Of a stretch of DNA of 64,000 bases, positions 18,548-27,403 are shown in pieces; the first letter of the stretch is position 1, and the number at the start of each line of letters is the position of its first letter. Location of the stretch: assembly GCF_002091955.1 (NCBI RefSeq), contig NZ_MKKY01000048.1, positions 62,001 to 126,000 of the forward strand. Reading direction: 5' to 3'. This DNA comes from Rhodococcus sp. 1168 (GTDB taxonomy: Bacteria > Actinomycetota > Actinomycetes > Mycobacteriales > Mycobacteriaceae). Below the pieces are notes generated by a model. It was given only the letters and a program-made list of their open reading frames with translations. It was not told where the DNA came from and did not search any database. A program made the position numbers and the translations under genes.

Positions 18548-19762
18548 CTAGATCCAGATACCTTTGCCGACGGTGACGATGCCACCGGCAGAGACGTTGA
18601 AGCGTTCCTTGTCGCGCTCGATGTCGACGCCGACGATTTCGCCGTCACCGACGACGACGTTCTTGTCCAGGATCGCCCGACGAACGACCGCGCCCTTGCC
18701 GATTTTCACCCCGGGCATCAGGACGCTGCCCTCCACGGTCGCCCCACTGTCGATCATGACGTTCGAGCTCAGAACCGAATTGCGAACCGTTGCCGCCGAC
18801 AGGATGCAGCCTGCACCCACGACGGATTCCTGTGCGAGACCGCCCTGCACGAATTTTGCGGGCGGAAGGTTCTCGGCTGCACCGCGAATGGGCCAGCGAC
18901 GGTTGTACAGATTGAAGATCGGGTGCACGGACACCAGATCCATGTGTGCGTCGTAGAACGCGTCGATGGTGCCGACATCACGCCAGTAGCCACGGTCGCG
19001 TTCGGTGGCACCGGGAACGACGTTGTCGTTGAAGTCGTACACCGACGCCATGCCCGCCTCGACGAGAGCCGGGATGATGTCACCGCCCATGTCGTGGTCG
19101 GAGTCGGAGTTCTCGGCGTCGGCTTTGATGGCGTCGATGAGCACCTTGGTGGTGAACACGTAGTTGCCCATCGAGGCAAAGGTGACGTTCGGGTCGTCGG
19201 GAGTCCCCGGTGGGTGCGCCGGCTTCTCGAGGAACTGGGTGATTTTGCCGTTCTCGTCGGAGTCGATGCAGCCGAATGCATACGCTTCGCTACGCGGAAC
19301 CCTGATGCCCGCCACGGTGACGCCTGCACCCGAATCGATGTGCTGCTGGACCATCTGTTCCGGATCCATGCGATAGACGTGATCGGCGCCGAAAACGACG
19401 ATGTACTCGGGGTCCTCGTCGTAGACGAGGTTGAGCGACTGGAAGATCGCGTCGGCGCTGCCGGTGTACCAACGTGGGCCCAGCCGTTGCTGCGCCGGTA
19501 CCGGCGTGATGTATTCCCCCGCGAAACCCGACAGGCGCCAGGTTTGCGAGATATGACGGTCCAGCGAATGGGACTTGTACTGAGTCAGCACGCACAGCCG
19601 GAGGTAACCGGCGTTGACGAGATTACTGAGCACGAAGTCGATCAGTCGATATGCGCCACCGAATGGGACGGCGGGTTTGGCTCGATCGGCGGTCATCGGG
19701 TATAGACGTTTACCCTCACCGCCTGCCAGCACAATGCCTAGTACGTGCGGTTGTGTCCTCAC
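18548..19762 (-). CDS. glgC: Glucose-1-phosphate adenylyltransferase GlgC
   Basis: 404 residues. Makes ADP-glucose from ATP and glucose-1-phosphate. The nucleotidyltransferase signature is [20 protein letters not shown] at the N-terminus; [11 protein letters not shown] and [11 protein letters not shown] follow, and the last 120 residues form the left-handed beta-helix. In mycobacteria ADP-glucose feeds the neighbouring GlgM to make maltose-1-phosphate for the GlgE glucan pathway. The start is GTG, six bases after TAGGTT, so the mRNA is probably leaderless. Divergent from glgA. Confidence 0.93.
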   Translation of the reverse strand: MRTQPHVLGIVLAGGEGKRLYPMTADRAKPAVPFGGAYRLIDFVLSNLVNAGYLRLCVLTQYKSHSLDRHISQTWRLSGFAGEYITPVPAQQRLGPRWYTGSADAIFQSLNLVYDEDPEYIVVFGADHVYRMDPEQMVQQHIDSGAGVTVAGIRVPRSEAYAFGCIDSDENGKITQFLEKPAHPPGTPDDPNVTFASMGNYVFTTKVLIDAIKADAENSDSDHDMGGDIIPALVEAGMASVYDFNDNVVPGATERDRGYWRDVGTIDAFYDAHMDLVSVHPIFNLYNRRWPIRGAAENLPPAKFVQGGLAQESVVGAGCILSAATVRNSVLSSNVMIDSGATVEGSVLMPGVKIGKGAVVRRAILDKNVVVGDGEIVGVDIERDKERFNVSAGGIVTVGKGIWI

Positions 19763-19768
19763 GTGCCC

Positions 19769-19774
19769 AACCTA
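19769..19774 (-). promoter_or_regulatory. -10 box TAGGTT for leaderless glgC
   Basis: TAGGTT on the minus strand, six bases before the GTG start. The same hexamer is used by divergent glgA. Confidence 0.55.
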
Positions 19775-19825
19775 TCCGCACCGGCTGAACCTCGCCAGCA
19801 GTACACGCGGTTCGCACAAGGAATG

Positions 19826-19831
19826 TAGGTT
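19826..19831 (+). promoter_or_regulatory. -10 box TAGGTT for leaderless glgA
   Basis: TAGGTT followed by seven bases and the GTG at 19839. Identical to the glgC -10 hexamer, which suggests matched expression of the two genes. Confidence 0.5.
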
Positions 19832-19838
19832 GTCAGAT

Positions 19839-21017
19839 GTGCGCGTGGCAATGATGACAAGGGAATTTCCGCCTGAGGTCTACGGCGGCGCAGGTGTACA
19901 TGTGACCGAGCTATCGGCGCAGTTGAGATCCCTGTGCGAGGTCGACATTCACTGCATGGGGGTGCCGCGCGATACCGCGCAGGTTCACGATCCCGATCCC
20001 GCATTGGCAGGGGCCAACGCCGCCCTGACGACACTGTCCGCCGAATTACGGATGGCCGACGCTGCGGCCGGCGCCGATGTCGTGCACTCGCACACCTGGT
20101 ACACCGGGCTTGCCGGGCATCTCGCGGCCGAACTGTACGGCGTTCCGCACATTCTCACCGCCCATTCACTCGAGCCTCGCAGGCCGTGGAAGGCCGAGCA
20201 ACTGGGCGGCGGCTATCGCATCTCCTCCTGGTCCGAACGCAACGCTGTCGAGTACGCGGATGCAGTCATCGCGGTCAGCGAGGGCATGGCCAAGGATGTT
20301 CTCGACGCCTATCCGCGCCTCGATCCCAGCCGAGTTCACGTGGTACGCAACGGCATCGACACCGAGAATTGGCATCCGGGTCCAGCGGCGGACCCCGCGG
20401 ATTCCGCGCTCGCCGACATCGGCGTCGACCCGAACAGGCCCATGGCGGCGTTCGTCGGACGCATCACCAGGCAAAAAGGTGTCGGCCATCTCATCGCGGC
20501 AGCGCATCGTTTCGACCCGTCCATTCAACTGGTCCTGTGCGCGGGCGCGCCGGACACCCCGGAGATTGCCGCCGACACCGAACGAGCAGTAGCCGAACTC
20601 GCCGAGACCCGATCGAATGTGTTCTGGGTTCGAGAGATGCTTCCCACCGAAAAGGTCCGCGAAATACTGTCGGCGGCAGACGTATTCGTGTGCCCGTCGG
20701 TGTACGAGCCCCTCGGGATCGTCAACCTCGAAGCCATGGCCACCGAAACTGCCGTCGTCGCATCCGATGTCGGCGGCATTCCCGAGGTGGTCGACAACGG
20801 TGTCACCGGACGCCTCGTCCATTACAACTCCTACGAGCCACAGGTGTTCGAGCGTTCCTTGGCCGACACTGTCAACGCTGTCGCGCTCGATCCGAAGACC
20901 GCGACGGCGATGGGCAAAGCTGGTCGCGCACGGGCCGTCGCCGAATTCTCGTGGGCTGCGATCGCACAGCAGACGATCGACGTCTACAGCGCAGCGCTGG
21001 CGGCCAGGGCCCGGTAA
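19839..21017 (+). CDS. glgM: GT4 glycosyltransferase GlgA/GlgM (maltose-1-phosphate or glycogen synthase)
   Basis: 392 residues. Two Rossmann domains of GT-B fold: N-terminal VAMMTREFPPEVYGGAGVHV, and C-terminal donor site VGRITRQKGVGHLI plus the E-x7-E motif CPSVYEPLGIVNLEAMA. Start GTG at 19839 aligns with the mycobacterial N-terminus. Its mycobacterial counterpart (Rv1212c) transfers glucose from ADP-glucose to glucose-1-phosphate, giving maltose-1-phosphate. It is divergent from glgC, and its 3' end overlaps the opposite gene by 34 bases. Confidence 0.9.
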   Translation: MRVAMMTREFPPEVYGGAGVHVTELSAQLRSLCEVDIHCMGVPRDTAQVHDPDPALAGANAALTTLSAELRMADAAAGADVVHSHTWYTGLAGHLAAELYGVPHILTAHSLEPRRPWKAEQLGGGYRISSWSERNAVEYADAVIAVSEGMAKDVLDAYPRLDPSRVHVVRNGIDTENWHPGPAADPADSALADIGVDPNRPMAAFVGRITRQKGVGHLIAAAHRFDPSIQLVLCAGAPDTPEIAADTERAVAELAETRSNVFWVREMLPTEKVREILSAADVFVCPSVYEPLGIVNLEAMATETAVVASDVGGIPEVVDNGVTGRLVHYNSYEPQVFERSLADTVNAVALDPKTATAMGKAGRARAVAEFSWAAIAQQTIDVYSAALAARAR

Positions 21018-21838
21018 GTTCCGACGGTCACCGAAGCAGTCACCTCGACTGTGTCCGGTAAAGCTGCGATTGCAGTGCGGCGCGAGGCATCCGTGGAATG
21101 CCGCGCCGACGGGCCCATCCCCACAAGCCTTGCGACGCCGGCGTGATCGAGCGTCATCGCGAACTCGATGCCGGTGGTGTCCATCTGCTCGAAGTGGCCG
21201 GCGAGAGATTCTCCGAGGCGCCGCGCCTTGTCCTCGTCGACGCTGAGCAAGCCGAGGGTTTCGATCAGTTCCTGCTGATGATGTTCGGTCGGCGTGACGA
21301 CGACCAGAACTCCGCTCGGAGCGAGAATGCGTCGTAGCTCAGCGGCGTTCCGCGGCGAAAACACGCAACTGACCGCGTCGATCGATCCGGTACGCACCGG
21401 CAGTGGTTGCCACACGTCGGCCACGACGGATCCCAGTCGCGGATGCGCACGAGCCACTTTCCTGGCCGCCGGCTTGGACACGTCGATTCCGACGCCCCTC
21501 ATGCGCTCGGACGTCTCGAGTACCGCCGCCAGATAGTGTCCGGTACCCGCGCCCACCTCGAGCACGGTGGCGGGATCGTGTACCGACATGGCCGCGGCTA
21601 CCGCAGCGATGATCCGATCGAAGTGTCCGCTGTCGAGAAACTTCGACCGCGCCTCGATCATCTCGGCGGAATCACCGACGATCTTGCCCGCGTTTCCCGC
21701 CAGCAAACTGACGTAGCCCTGACGTGCAACGTCGAAGGTATGCGCCCGGTCGCACCGCAACACGCGACCGTCCTCGATGGCCTCGAGATCCGAGGTGCAG
21801 TGCGGGCACACCAGTAGATCCATCACTTCGCTCAGCAT
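20984..21838 (-). CDS. RlmA-like 23S rRNA (guanine-N1) methyltransferase family protein
   Basis: 284 residues. An N-terminal zinc-finger-like site CPHCTSDLE is followed by LRCDRAHTFDVARQGYVSLL, the standard start of the RlmA/TlrB family. The SAM site is VLEVGAGTGHYLAAVL. Relatives methylate G745 or G748 of 23S rRNA, and some confer macrolide resistance. ATG 21838 is preferred as GGAGAG lies seven bases upstream; another ATG at 21865 would add nine residues. Convergent overlap with glgA. Confidence 0.82.
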   Translation of the reverse strand: MLSEVMDLLVCPHCTSDLEAIEDGRVLRCDRAHTFDVARQGYVSLLAGNAGKIVGDSAEMIEARSKFLDSGHFDRIIAAVAAAMSVHDPATVLEVGAGTGHYLAAVLETSERMRGVGIDVSKPAARKVARAHPRLGSVVADVWQPLPVRTGSIDAVSCVFSPRNAAELRRILAPSGVLVVVTPTEHHQQELIETLGLLSVDEDKARRLGESLAGHFEQMDTTGIEFAMTLDHAGVARLVGMGPSARHSTDASRRTAIAALPDTVEVTASVTVGTYRALAASAAL

Positions 21839-21925
21839 CTTCGTTCTCTCCGTATGGTCCGACATCACCACAAAGCCCCGTTCGCCGACTTCGCGCACGG
21901 GGCTATGGGTAGAAAAGAACAGCAG

Positions 21926-22093
21926 CTATCCGGTGACGCCCCTCAATTCCTCACCGAGTGCTGCTGCCTCGTCTGGGGTGAGTTCGACGACCAGGCGCCC
22001 ACCGCCTTCCAGCGGCACCCTCATCACGATTCCTCGTCCCTCTTTGGTTGCTTCGAGGGGACCGTCTCCGGTCCGGGGCTTCATCGCCGCCAT
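21926..22093 (-). CDS. DUF3117 small protein (Rv1211-like)
   Basis: 55 residues. MAAMKPRTGDGPLEATKEGR and VVELTPDEAAALGEELRG are almost invariant across actinobacteria. ATG 22093 has the ribosome site GGAGGGAG; a longer upstream frame is not conserved in style. Function unknown. Its strong conservation and location between glgM and tagA are shared with M. tuberculosis. Confidence 0.88.
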   Translation of the reverse strand: MAAMKPRTGDGPLEATKEGRGIVMRVPLEGGGRLVVELTPDEAAALGEELRGVTG

Positions 22094-22191
22094 CCTCTGC
22101 TCCCTCCAGATCTGCGCCACACTGCACTGCGCCTCGGCCAAAAAAGATTTCTCACCGCAGGGCGAGAAAGGTTCTTGCTCACTATTCTTCC

Positions 22192-22800
22192 CTATCGAGG
22201 CCGATATCGGGAACTGGAGTCGGTATTGGGGGGCGGCACCAGACAACCAGACAGGTGATCGTCCACCATTCCGGTGGCCTGCATCAGGGCGTAAGCCGTT
22301 GTCGGTCCGAAAAACCGCAGGCCACGGCGCTTGAGGTCGTCAGCCATCGCCGTCGACTCCGCCGTCACTGCAGGCACCTCCGAGGCGTCGACGAGCCGGC
22401 TCGGTCGCGGCTCGGTCGCGAACGACCACAGCAGAGTATCGAGATCGGTTCCAACCAGGTCGAGGACGACCCGCGCGTTGGCGATCGTTGCGGCGATCTT
22501 GGCCTTGTTGCGGACGATGGAGGCATCGGCCATCAGTCGGGCGACGTCGTCCTCGCCGAAGCGAGCGACTCTCTCCGGGTCGAAGCCGGCGAACGCGCGC
22601 CGAAAGCTTTCTCGTTTACGCAAGATGGTGATCCACGACAGTCCTGATTGAAACGATTCGAGGCACAGTCGCTCGTACAGTGCATCGCGCCCGTGAACTT
22701 CCCGACCCCATTCGGTGTCGTGATACTCCCGATAAAGGTCGTCTTGGGTCGCGCCCCATGGACAGCGCAGCAGACCGTCCGGTCCGGGTACCGCCGTCAT
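22192..22800 (-). CDS. tagA: DNA-3-methyladenine glycosylase I
   Basis: 202 residues. Excises 3-methyladenine from alkylated DNA. The family zinc site is present: Cys in LLRCPWG near the N-terminus and His/Cys in DDHLSGC at the C-terminus. The substrate-binding YHDTEWG and ESFQSGLSWITILRKRE segments are intact. The ATG at 22800 forms an ATGA overlap with the upstream DivIVA-like gene, so the two are co-translated. Confidence 0.92.
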   Translation of the reverse strand: MTAVPGPDGLLRCPWGATQDDLYREYHDTEWGREVHGRDALYERLCLESFQSGLSWITILRKRESFRRAFAGFDPERVARFGEDDVARLMADASIVRNKAKIAATIANARVVLDLVGTDLDTLLWSFATEPRPSRLVDASEVPAVTAESTAMADDLKRRGLRFFGPTTAYALMQATGMVDDHLSGCLVPPPNTDSSSRYRPR

Positions 22801-23087
22801 TCCTCGGACTTCGCTGCTGCCAGAGCAGACCGCAGCAGATCGATCTCGGCACCCAACCGATCGAGAGCCCAATCGACTTCGCTCTGCTTGTAGCCACGCA
22901 CCGTCTGCTGAAATTTCAATTGTCGAACATCGTCACCGGTCACACCTTCTGCTGGCAGCACCGTAGCGGTGGTGCCTTCGGGTAGCGGTTCGAGTTCTTC
23001 ACCGCGTCCGAACACGACGCTTGCCACGAAGAAGAGCAGGGCTGCGATCACCGCGATGATGACGACGTAGAGAAGGAGCGTCAGCAT
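22797..23087 (-). CDS. Small DivIVA-domain membrane protein (Rv1209-like)
   Basis: 96 residues. One N-terminal transmembrane helix (LLLYVVIIAVIAALLFFVAS), then a linker and a DivIVA-like motif, LKFQQTVRGYKQSEVDWALDRL, ending in a coiled coil. DivIVA-domain proteins bind curved membrane and, in actinobacteria, organise polar growth. Conserved position upstream of tagA. Role unproven. Confidence 0.8.
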   Translation of the reverse strand: MLTLLLYVVIIAVIAALLFFVASVVFGRGEELEPLPEGTTATVLPAEGVTGDDVRQLKFQQTVRGYKQSEVDWALDRLGAEIDLLRSALAAAKSEE

Positions 23088-23116
23088 GGATCGATCGTCT
23101 CACGCAGCCCTGCCCG

Positions 23117-24049
23117 TCACACGTGCAAGGTGTTGATTGCCGGTCGATCCTCCAACGAGACCTCCGTCGAGAACGGAACGAACGAGTCACCGTCGACGCG
23201 GAACTGCGTCAGCCCGGCTCCCGAGTCCGGGATTCCGCAACGCCCGAGCATGGTGCCGACGATCTGACGACTCATGGCACCGAGTTCGACGAGCGGACGG
23301 TTCCGATGCTTGCGTACACCGAGGTTGACCTGGCCGATGGCGTCGAGGCCGAGCCGATCGTAGGTATCGAGTAGCAGTCCGATCTCGACGCCGTAGCCGG
23401 GCGCGAACGGAACGGCAGACAACAACTCGCGGGTGCCGGCGTACTCACCGCCGAGCGGTTGGATCACGCTGGTCAATTCCGGACGCATAGCTGCAAGCAG
23501 TGGGCGGGCGACGAGCTCGGTGACCCGGCCTCCACCGTTGGCGTCCTCGCCGCCGCTCACCCGCAACGGGCGCCGGTAATACCCCTTCACCAGATGGATT
23601 CCCTCGACCGTCAACAAGGGCCCCAGCAGCTTCGGCACGAAGGCCGGATCGGGGTTGATGAGGTCGGAGTCCACGAAGGCAATGAGGTCACCGGTCGACG
23701 CTGCGACAGCACGCCACAGTACTTCGCCTTTGCCGGGCACGGGTTCGAGTCCTGGGATTGCTTCCTCTCGACTGATCACTCGTGCACCGGCTGCTCTTGC
23801 ACGCTCTGCGGTGGCGTCGGTGGACCCGGAGTCCAGGACGATCAGTTCGTCGACCAGACCTCCCAGCAACGGGTGGATCGTGTCGATGACCGCGGCCACG
23901 GTCTGTTCTTCGTCGAGGGCGGGTAGAACCACCGAGACGGTTCGGCCCTTCTTCGCGGCTTCCAGCTCCGCCAGAGACCACGACGGTTCGTCCCAACTGT
24001 GCGAGTCTGCCCACGATTCCCTCACAGCCGTTCGGTCGGCCAACGTCAT
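23117..24049 (-). CDS. gpgS: Glucosyl-3-phosphoglycerate synthase GpgS
   Basis: 310 residues, GT81/GT-A fold. Transfers glucose from a nucleotide donor to 3-phosphoglycerate, the first step towards methylglucose lipopolysaccharides. SVVLPALDEEQTVAAVID, the metal motif AFVDSDLINPDP, and GYYRRPL are clear matches. ATG 24049 overlaps the folP2 stop by ATGA; upstream in-frame codons belong to the folP2 shadow. Length fits the 324 residues of M. tuberculosis GpgS. Confidence 0.92.
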   Translation of the reverse strand: MTLADRTAVRESWADSHSWDEPSWSLAELEAAKKGRTVSVVLPALDEEQTVAAVIDTIHPLLGGLVDELIVLDSGSTDATAERARAAGARVISREEAIPGLEPVPGKGEVLWRAVAASTGDLIAFVDSDLINPDPAFVPKLLGPLLTVEGIHLVKGYYRRPLRVSGGEDANGGGRVTELVARPLLAAMRPELTSVIQPLGGEYAGTRELLSAVPFAPGYGVEIGLLLDTYDRLGLDAIGQVNLGVRKHRNRPLVELGAMSRQIVGTMLGRCGIPDSGAGLTQFRVDGDSFVPFSTEVSLEDRPAINTLHV

Positions 24050-24906
24050 GCGAGCCCCCTGACGGTTCGTTCGGGAATCCTCGTCCCCAGAATTGCGGCA
24101 ACCATGTCCACGACTCTTCTGGTCGATGCGACCTCGTGCACTCGGAACATGCGAGCTCCGCCTGCTGCGGCCAATGCTGTCGCTGCCAATGTTCCCTCCA
24201 ACCGGTCGGCGAGTTCTACACCTAGAGTCTCGCCTATGAAATCCTTGTTGCTCAGCGCCATGAGCACTGGCCATCCGGTGTTTACAAGAACGTCCACTCG
24301 CCGCAACAACTCGAGCCCGTGATAGGTGTTTTTCCCGAAATCGTGGGTCGGATCGATCAGAATCGAGTCGCGGCGAACTCCGGCGGCAAGCGCCGCTTCT
24401 GCTGCTTTCGTCACTTCGGCGACGACGTCGGCGACCACATCGGTGTATCGAACACGGTGCGGACGCGTGCGTGGCGTGGCGCCTCCGGTGTGTGAACACA
24501 CGATCCCGACACCCTCTTCTGCAGCGACTGCGACTAGATCAGGATCGGCCCCCGCCCAGGTGTCGTTGATCAGATCTGCACCGACTCCGCACGCGAGCTT
24601 CGCTACCTCGCTCCGCCAGGTATCGACACTGATCAACAGATCGGGGTATTCACCTCGAATGGCTTCGACGAACGGAATTACGCGGCGAATTTCCTCGGCC
24701 GCGTCGACCACATCACCGGGTCCGGCTTTGACTCCGCCGATATCGACCATGTCCGCGCCCTCCGCGACAGCGCGGTGCACCGACGCCATGGCCGCGTCGT
24801 CGGTGAAATTCGCACCTTTGTCGTAGAACGAATCCGGGGTGCGGTTCACAATCGCCATGACGAGTGCGCGGTCGGTGGCGACCGGTTTGCCGCAAAGGGT
24901 GCTCAT
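24046..24906 (-). CDS. folP2: Dihydropteroate synthase paralogue FolP2
   Basis: 286 residues, TIM-barrel DHPS fold with IVNRTPDSFYDKG, DIGGVKAGPGD and LISVDTWRSEV. The second mycobacterial DHPS paralogue, located beside gpgS, is reported not to have DHPS activity in M. tuberculosis; this protein occupies that place, and the classical DIGGES motif reads DIGGVK here, in keeping with altered function. The likely role is therefore uncertain. Coupled to gpgS by overlap. Confidence 0.87.
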   Translation of the reverse strand: MSTLCGKPVATDRALVMAIVNRTPDSFYDKGANFTDDAAMASVHRAVAEGADMVDIGGVKAGPGDVVDAAEEIRRVIPFVEAIRGEYPDLLISVDTWRSEVAKLACGVGADLINDTWAGADPDLVAVAAEEGVGIVCSHTGGATPRTRPHRVRYTDVVADVVAEVTKAAEAALAAGVRRDSILIDPTHDFGKNTYHGLELLRRVDVLVNTGWPVLMALSNKDFIGETLGVELADRLEGTLAATALAAAGGARMFRVHEVASTRRVVDMVAAILGTRIPERTVRGLA

Positions 24907-25018
24907 GAATCAATAGTGGCATTTCTGCACAGACCGAATGCTGCGCGGCCGCTCGGGCTGGTCGAGAAGATCGATTCGGCCAGTGGATGGAAGTCACACT
25001 GACCGCTTCGCTACTTCC

Positions 25019-26794
25019 CTAACCTTTGGGGGCCTTCCCTGCAGCTACTTCGTCGACGTACCCGTCGTACGCCTTGTCGTATCCACCGGACTTGCCGCGG
25101 AGTACGTACAGCTCGGCCTCGGGGTCGTCGCCGTAGCCGAGTTTGCGCAGGGCAACCTTCTGGCTCTTGAACGTCGAGGTCTGCTCCAGACTGTCCACGA
25201 CACGGACGAACAGCGGAACCGCGTACGAGGGCAGTTTGTCGTAGAGATGGCCGGCGACCGATTTTCCGTCGAAGCTCTCACCGTCACGCAACGTCACCGC
25301 AGCCATACCTGCCTTGCCGTCGGTTCCTTCGATGTCGACGCCGTAGACGACCACACCGTCCACTGATGGGTGTCCGCCGAGCGCGCCCTCGACCTGCGTC
25401 GTCGCGACGTTCTCTCCCTTCCACCGAAAGGTGTCACCGAGTCGGTCGACAAACGCGACGTGCATCCAACCCTGATGCCGGACCAGGTCGCCGGTGTCGA
25501 ACCAGCAGTCCCCATCTTTGAACCCGTCTCGGACGAGTTTCTTCTCCGTCGCCTCGTCGTCGGAGTAACCGTCGAACGGCGCGCGGTCGGTGACCTTCGA
25601 CAACAACAGACCTACTTCGCCGCGTCCGACCTTGCGGAGTCGGCCGTTGCTTCCGCGCATCGCCTTGCCCGACTCCTCGTCGTATTCGACGACGGCATAC
25701 GGCAGTGGGCAGATGCCTGCAGTCTTCTTCATGTTCAGAGCATTGATGAACGCAATGTTGCATTCGCTCGCGCCGTAGAACTCCGCAACGCGCGAGATTC
25801 CGAAACGCTCGGTGAACTCTTCCCAGATCTCGGGGCGTAAGCCATTGCCGACGATAAGGCCGATCGTGTTGTCTCGGTCGTCCGGCCGCTTCTCCTGAGT
25901 CAGCAGGTAGCGGCACAATTCGCCGATGTAGGTGAACGCGGTCGCCTTGTTTACCTTGACGTCTTCCCAGAAGTTGCTGACCGAGAACTGTTTACCGATG
26001 GCCATCGCCGCACCGCCGGCGAGCACCGATGACAGCGTCACCGTCAGCGCATTGTTGTGGTACAGCGGCAGACAGCAGTAGATGACGTCGTCTTCGCGCA
26101 GCCGCACCCCCATGTTGCCCAGGCCGGACATCGACTTGAGCCAGCGGAAATGGCTCATCAAACTCGCCTTCGGCAGACCAGTGGTACCGGAGGTGAAGAT
26201 GTAGAAGGCATTTTCTTCGGCCTGGATCTCCGCAGTAACCGAAGGATTGTCCGCGCTGGCATCCGCCGCGAGGTCGGCAAGCTCGCGCATCGGCAGAACC
26301 GCGCCTACGTCTGGAGCGTTGTCCAACGAGTCGAGCGCTTCCTGAGCGTTCTCGTCGAGGACGAGAACGGTCGCCGACAAGATGCCGAGGCTGTGTTCGA
26401 GGACGTTGCCCCGCTGGTTGTAGTTGAGCATTCCTGCGGTAGCGCCGAGCTTGACTGCAGCAAGGGCCGCGAAGAGCGCCTCGGGCCTGTTCTTGCTGAG
26501 TACACCGACCACGTCGCCGCGCTCTACGCCCAGGTCGGTGAATACGTGGGCATACCGATTGACCATCGCGTTTGCGTCGGCGTACGACACCGATTCACCT
26601 TCGAATCGCACGAAGGGGTGGTCTCCGCGCTTGGCAGCGGCATCCTGGAACACCAGGCCGATCGAAGCCTTGTGGTGGGGTTTGCGAGTGAAGCCCAGGA
26701 CACCGCGCAGCAGGCTCGGCACCTCCGTCACCATTTTCGGCAACGCGACCGCGAGGTCGGTTAGGCCAATCTTCTGACGCGCATCGACAACCAT
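25019..26794 (-). CDS. fadD6: Long-chain fatty-acid CoA ligase FadD6
   Basis: 591 residues, ANL superfamily. Activates fatty acids to acyl-CoA through an acyl-AMP. The AMP-binding motif is YIFTSGTTGLPKAS, with YGASECN and WFDTGDLVRHQG; the C-terminal KGENVATTQVE hinge is present. ATG 26794 is chosen with a GGGGAG ribosome site just upstream. It belongs to the very-long-chain FATP-like branch. A palindrome 34 bases upstream of the start could be its operator. Confidence 0.9.
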   Translation of the reverse strand: MVVDARQKIGLTDLAVALPKMVTEVPSLLRGVLGFTRKPHHKASIGLVFQDAAAKRGDHPFVRFEGESVSYADANAMVNRYAHVFTDLGVERGDVVGVLSKNRPEALFAALAAVKLGATAGMLNYNQRGNVLEHSLGILSATVLVLDENAQEALDSLDNAPDVGAVLPMRELADLAADASADNPSVTAEIQAEENAFYIFTSGTTGLPKASLMSHFRWLKSMSGLGNMGVRLREDDVIYCCLPLYHNNALTVTLSSVLAGGAAMAIGKQFSVSNFWEDVKVNKATAFTYIGELCRYLLTQEKRPDDRDNTIGLIVGNGLRPEIWEEFTERFGISRVAEFYGASECNIAFINALNMKKTAGICPLPYAVVEYDEESGKAMRGSNGRLRKVGRGEVGLLLSKVTDRAPFDGYSDDEATEKKLVRDGFKDGDCWFDTGDLVRHQGWMHVAFVDRLGDTFRWKGENVATTQVEGALGGHPSVDGVVVYGVDIEGTDGKAGMAAVTLRDGESFDGKSVAGHLYDKLPSYAVPLFVRVVDSLEQTSTFKSQKVALRKLGYGDDPEAELYVLRGKSGGYDKAYDGYVDEVAAGKAPKG

Positions 26795-26828
26795 GGACTC
26801 CCCTTCGAGCAATGTGATCCCTGTTACC

Positions 26829-26842
26829 TTACTCCAGAGTAA
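26829..26842 (-). promoter_or_regulatory. Palindrome TTACTCCAGAGTAA upstream of fadD6
   Basis: A perfect 6-2-6 palindrome lies 34 bases from the fadD6 ATG, in the 57-base gap after the LOG gene. It looks like a TetR-type operator; many actinobacterial lipid genes are controlled this way. Assignment of the repressor is not possible here. Confidence 0.5.
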
Positions 26843-26851
26843 CCTTCGGTT

Positions 26852-27403
26852 TCATCGCGGAGAACAGGCGGCTAGCGCATCGGCGATCGTGGCGGTTCTG
26901 ATCAGCTTGTCCAGTGCCCGTTGTTGGACGAATCCCGTCGAGGACAGCCCGTCGAGCCATTGCAACAAGCCCGCGTAATGGTTCGTTGGATCCAGTAGTA
27001 CGACGGGCTTGTCATGCATGCCCAGATACCCGGCCGTCCAGGTTTCGAACAGTTCCTCCAGCGTTCCGATGCCTCCGGGTAGCGCAATGAACGCGTCGGC
27101 ACGGTCTTCCATGACCTTCTTGCGCTCACGCATGGTGTCGGTGACGATCAATTCATCGGCGTCGACGTCGGCGACCTCTCGATGGACGAGAGCTTTCGGG
27201 ATGACTCCGACGGTGAAAGCACCTGCAGCCCTAGCCGATTCAGCCACCGCTCCCATCATCGAGACGTTCCCGCCGCCGGACACCAACTGCCATCCCCGTT
27301 GACCGATCTCGGTACCGAGCTCACGCGCCAGCTCGAGAAACGAAGGATCAACCGGCCCGGACGCACAGTAGACGCACACCCTGATTACGACAGCTTCGCT
27401 CAC
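26852..27403 (-). CDS. LOG-family protein, probable cytokinin-riboside monophosphate phosphoribohydrolase
   Basis: 183 residues. Rossmann-like lysine-decarboxylase-type fold of the LOG family, which hydrolyses nucleoside 5'-monophosphates to free base and ribose-5-phosphate. The defining motif PGGIGTLEE is intact, preceded by the DADELIVTDTMRERK segment. GTG at 27403 overlaps the previous stop by four bases (GTGA). M. tuberculosis has one such gene here (Rv1205); this locus has two in tandem. Confidence 0.85.
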   Translation of the reverse strand: MSEAVVIRVCVYCASGPVDPSFLELARELGTEIGQRGWQLVSGGGNVSMMGAVAESARAAGAFTVGVIPKALVHREVADVDADELIVTDTMRERKKVMEDRADAFIALPGGIGTLEELFETWTAGYLGMHDKPVVLLDPTNHYAGLLQWLDGLSSTGFVQQRALDKLIRTATIADALAACSPR

